From an uncultured Clostridia bacterium (GTDB lineage: Bacteria; Bacillota; Clostridia; Christensenellales; CAG-138), in contig CAMHDC010000112.1 of the NCBI GenBank assembly GCA_946183765.1, positions 1-5,149 of the forward strand: a stretch of DNA of 5,149 nucleotides, read 5' to 3'. Position numbers and translations under genes: made by a program. Numbering within the stretch: the first letter of the stretch is position 1; each line of letters begins with the position of its first letter. Of this stretch, positions 4,542-5,149 are shown one piece after another. Under the pieces are notes generated by a model that saw nothing but the letters and a program-made list of their open reading frames with translations, did not search any database and was not told the DNA's origin.

Positions 4542-5149
4542 ATGACAAAGGTAATCGCAATAGCGAATCAAAAAGGCGGCGTCGGGAAGACCTCCACAGC
4601 CGTCAATCTGGGAGCAGGGCTTGTCCGACAGGGCTACGACGTTCTTCTGATCGATCTCGACTCCCAGGCAAATCTGACCATGGCTCTCGGATATCAGAAT
4701 CCGGACGACATGGAATTCACAGTCTCCAACGTGCTGTACAAAGCGGTACATGAAGAAACCATCATCCCAGAAGAAGGTATCCTGACCACGGCAGAGGGAA
4801 TCGACCTCATGCCTTCCAACATCCAGCTTTCCGGTTATGAGATCTCGCTGATCAACGAGTACGGAAGAGAAACCATGTTGAAGCAATACGTGGATGCGGT
4901 TCGGTTGAACTACGACTTCATCCTAATAGATTGTGCTCCGTCTCTCAGTGTTCTCACCGTGAATGCGCTGGTGGCCGCGGACAGTGTCTTAATTCCTACA
5001 CAGCCGCAGTATTTCTCCATGGCAGGTCTTCAGATGTTCCACGACACGATCTCAAAGATACGGAAGAAAATGAATCCTTCCCTCTCTATAGAAGGCGTCC
5101 TGGTGACCATGATGAACAACCGACCGAATTTCACGAAAGACCTGGTCGC
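4542..5149 (+). CDS. ParA-family partition ATPase, 5' part
   Basis: This is a Soj/ParA-type ATPase that positions DNA on the nucleoid with a ParB partner. The window edge cuts it after 202 complete codons; the family is usually about 250-270 residues, so most is present. It starts MTKVIAIANQKGGVGKTSTA with the deviant Walker A KGGVGKT (11-17). Walker A' is LLIDLDSQAN (35-44) and Walker B is FILIDCAPS (126-134) with D130. There is no N-terminal helix-turn-helix extension, so it is the short Soj-like form. Its composition is less GC-rich than the housekeeping genes to the left, and it sits just past a tRNA-Arg locus. This fits the partition or maintenance module often found near the end of clostridial integrative and conjugative elements. 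A chromosomal soj is less likely, since no ori-associated genes are nearby. A ParB gene would be expected just downstream, beyond view. Confidence 0.92.
   Translation, partial: MTKVIAIANQKGGVGKTSTAVNLGAGLVRQGYDVLLIDLDSQANLTMALGYQNPDDMEFTVSNVLYKAVHEETIIPEEGILTTAEGIDLMPSNIQLSGYEISLINEYGRETMLKQYVDAVRLNYDFILIDCAPSLSVLTVNALVAADSVLIPTQPQYFSMAGLQMFHDTISKIRKKMNPSLSIEGVLVTMMNNRPNFTKDLV

Noticed and set aside
4272..4886. 204-codon open frame on the minus strand
   Set aside because: It is largely antisense to the ParA gene, whose Walker motifs on the plus strand are unmistakable.
1..5149. CRISPR array, insertion sequence or riboswitch
   Set aside because: There is no regularly spaced repeat array, no transposase or terminal inverted repeats, and no long structured leader before any gene. 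The intergenic gaps in the chromosomal part are too short.

Overview
The window joins GC-rich housekeeping chromosome (about 1-3770) to a less GC-rich accessory region (about 4020-5149), with a tRNA-Arg locus at the border. The host looks like a GC-rich member of the Bacillota, probably class Clostridia. The reasons are the mtaB-hinT gene pair, clear Shine-Dalgarno sites before nearly every gene, the EACEY form of MurC and a strong G/C bias at third codon positions. The genus cannot be fixed from this sequence alone.

Positions 1-2333 hold a tight three-gene operon on the plus strand. It contains the 3' part of mtaB (tRNA t6A methylthiotransferase), hinT (a histidine-triad nucleotide hydrolase, overlapping mtaB by 4 nt) and a 406-residue GNAT-type acyltransferase-like protein of unknown substrate. 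murC (UDP-N-acetylmuramate--L-alanine ligase) follows. It has its own sigma-A-type promoter inside the end of the acetyltransferase gene, and it very likely starts at a GTG at 2374.

Positions 3770-4022 form a tRNA transcription unit. It has a strong promoter, a short hairpin leader, a broken tRNA-Arg-like copy, an intact tRNA-Arg(CCU) with encoded CCA, and a textbook terminator. The broken copy matches the intact one at 37 of 39 positions up to the anticodon loop and then diverges. It still ends in a perfect partner for its own acceptor stem, so it looks like a separate tRNA gene disrupted at or after the anticodon loop.

Positions 4023-4541 are an AT-rich, mostly non-coding stretch. It holds phased TTTTACTG repeats and a second, imperfect copy of the sequence that disrupts the broken tRNA. 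From 4542 to the window edge runs the N-terminal 202 codons of a ParA-family ATPase with all the expected motifs.

The simplest reading is that the window captures one end of an integrative (probably conjugative) element or its remnant, inserted at a tRNA-Arg gene, with ParA as the first recognisable element gene. No integrase, relaxase or second attachment site lies in the window, so this remains an inference. I see no clearly novel multi-gene system here. The tRNA duplication and the repeat structure beside it are the parts most worth a second look.
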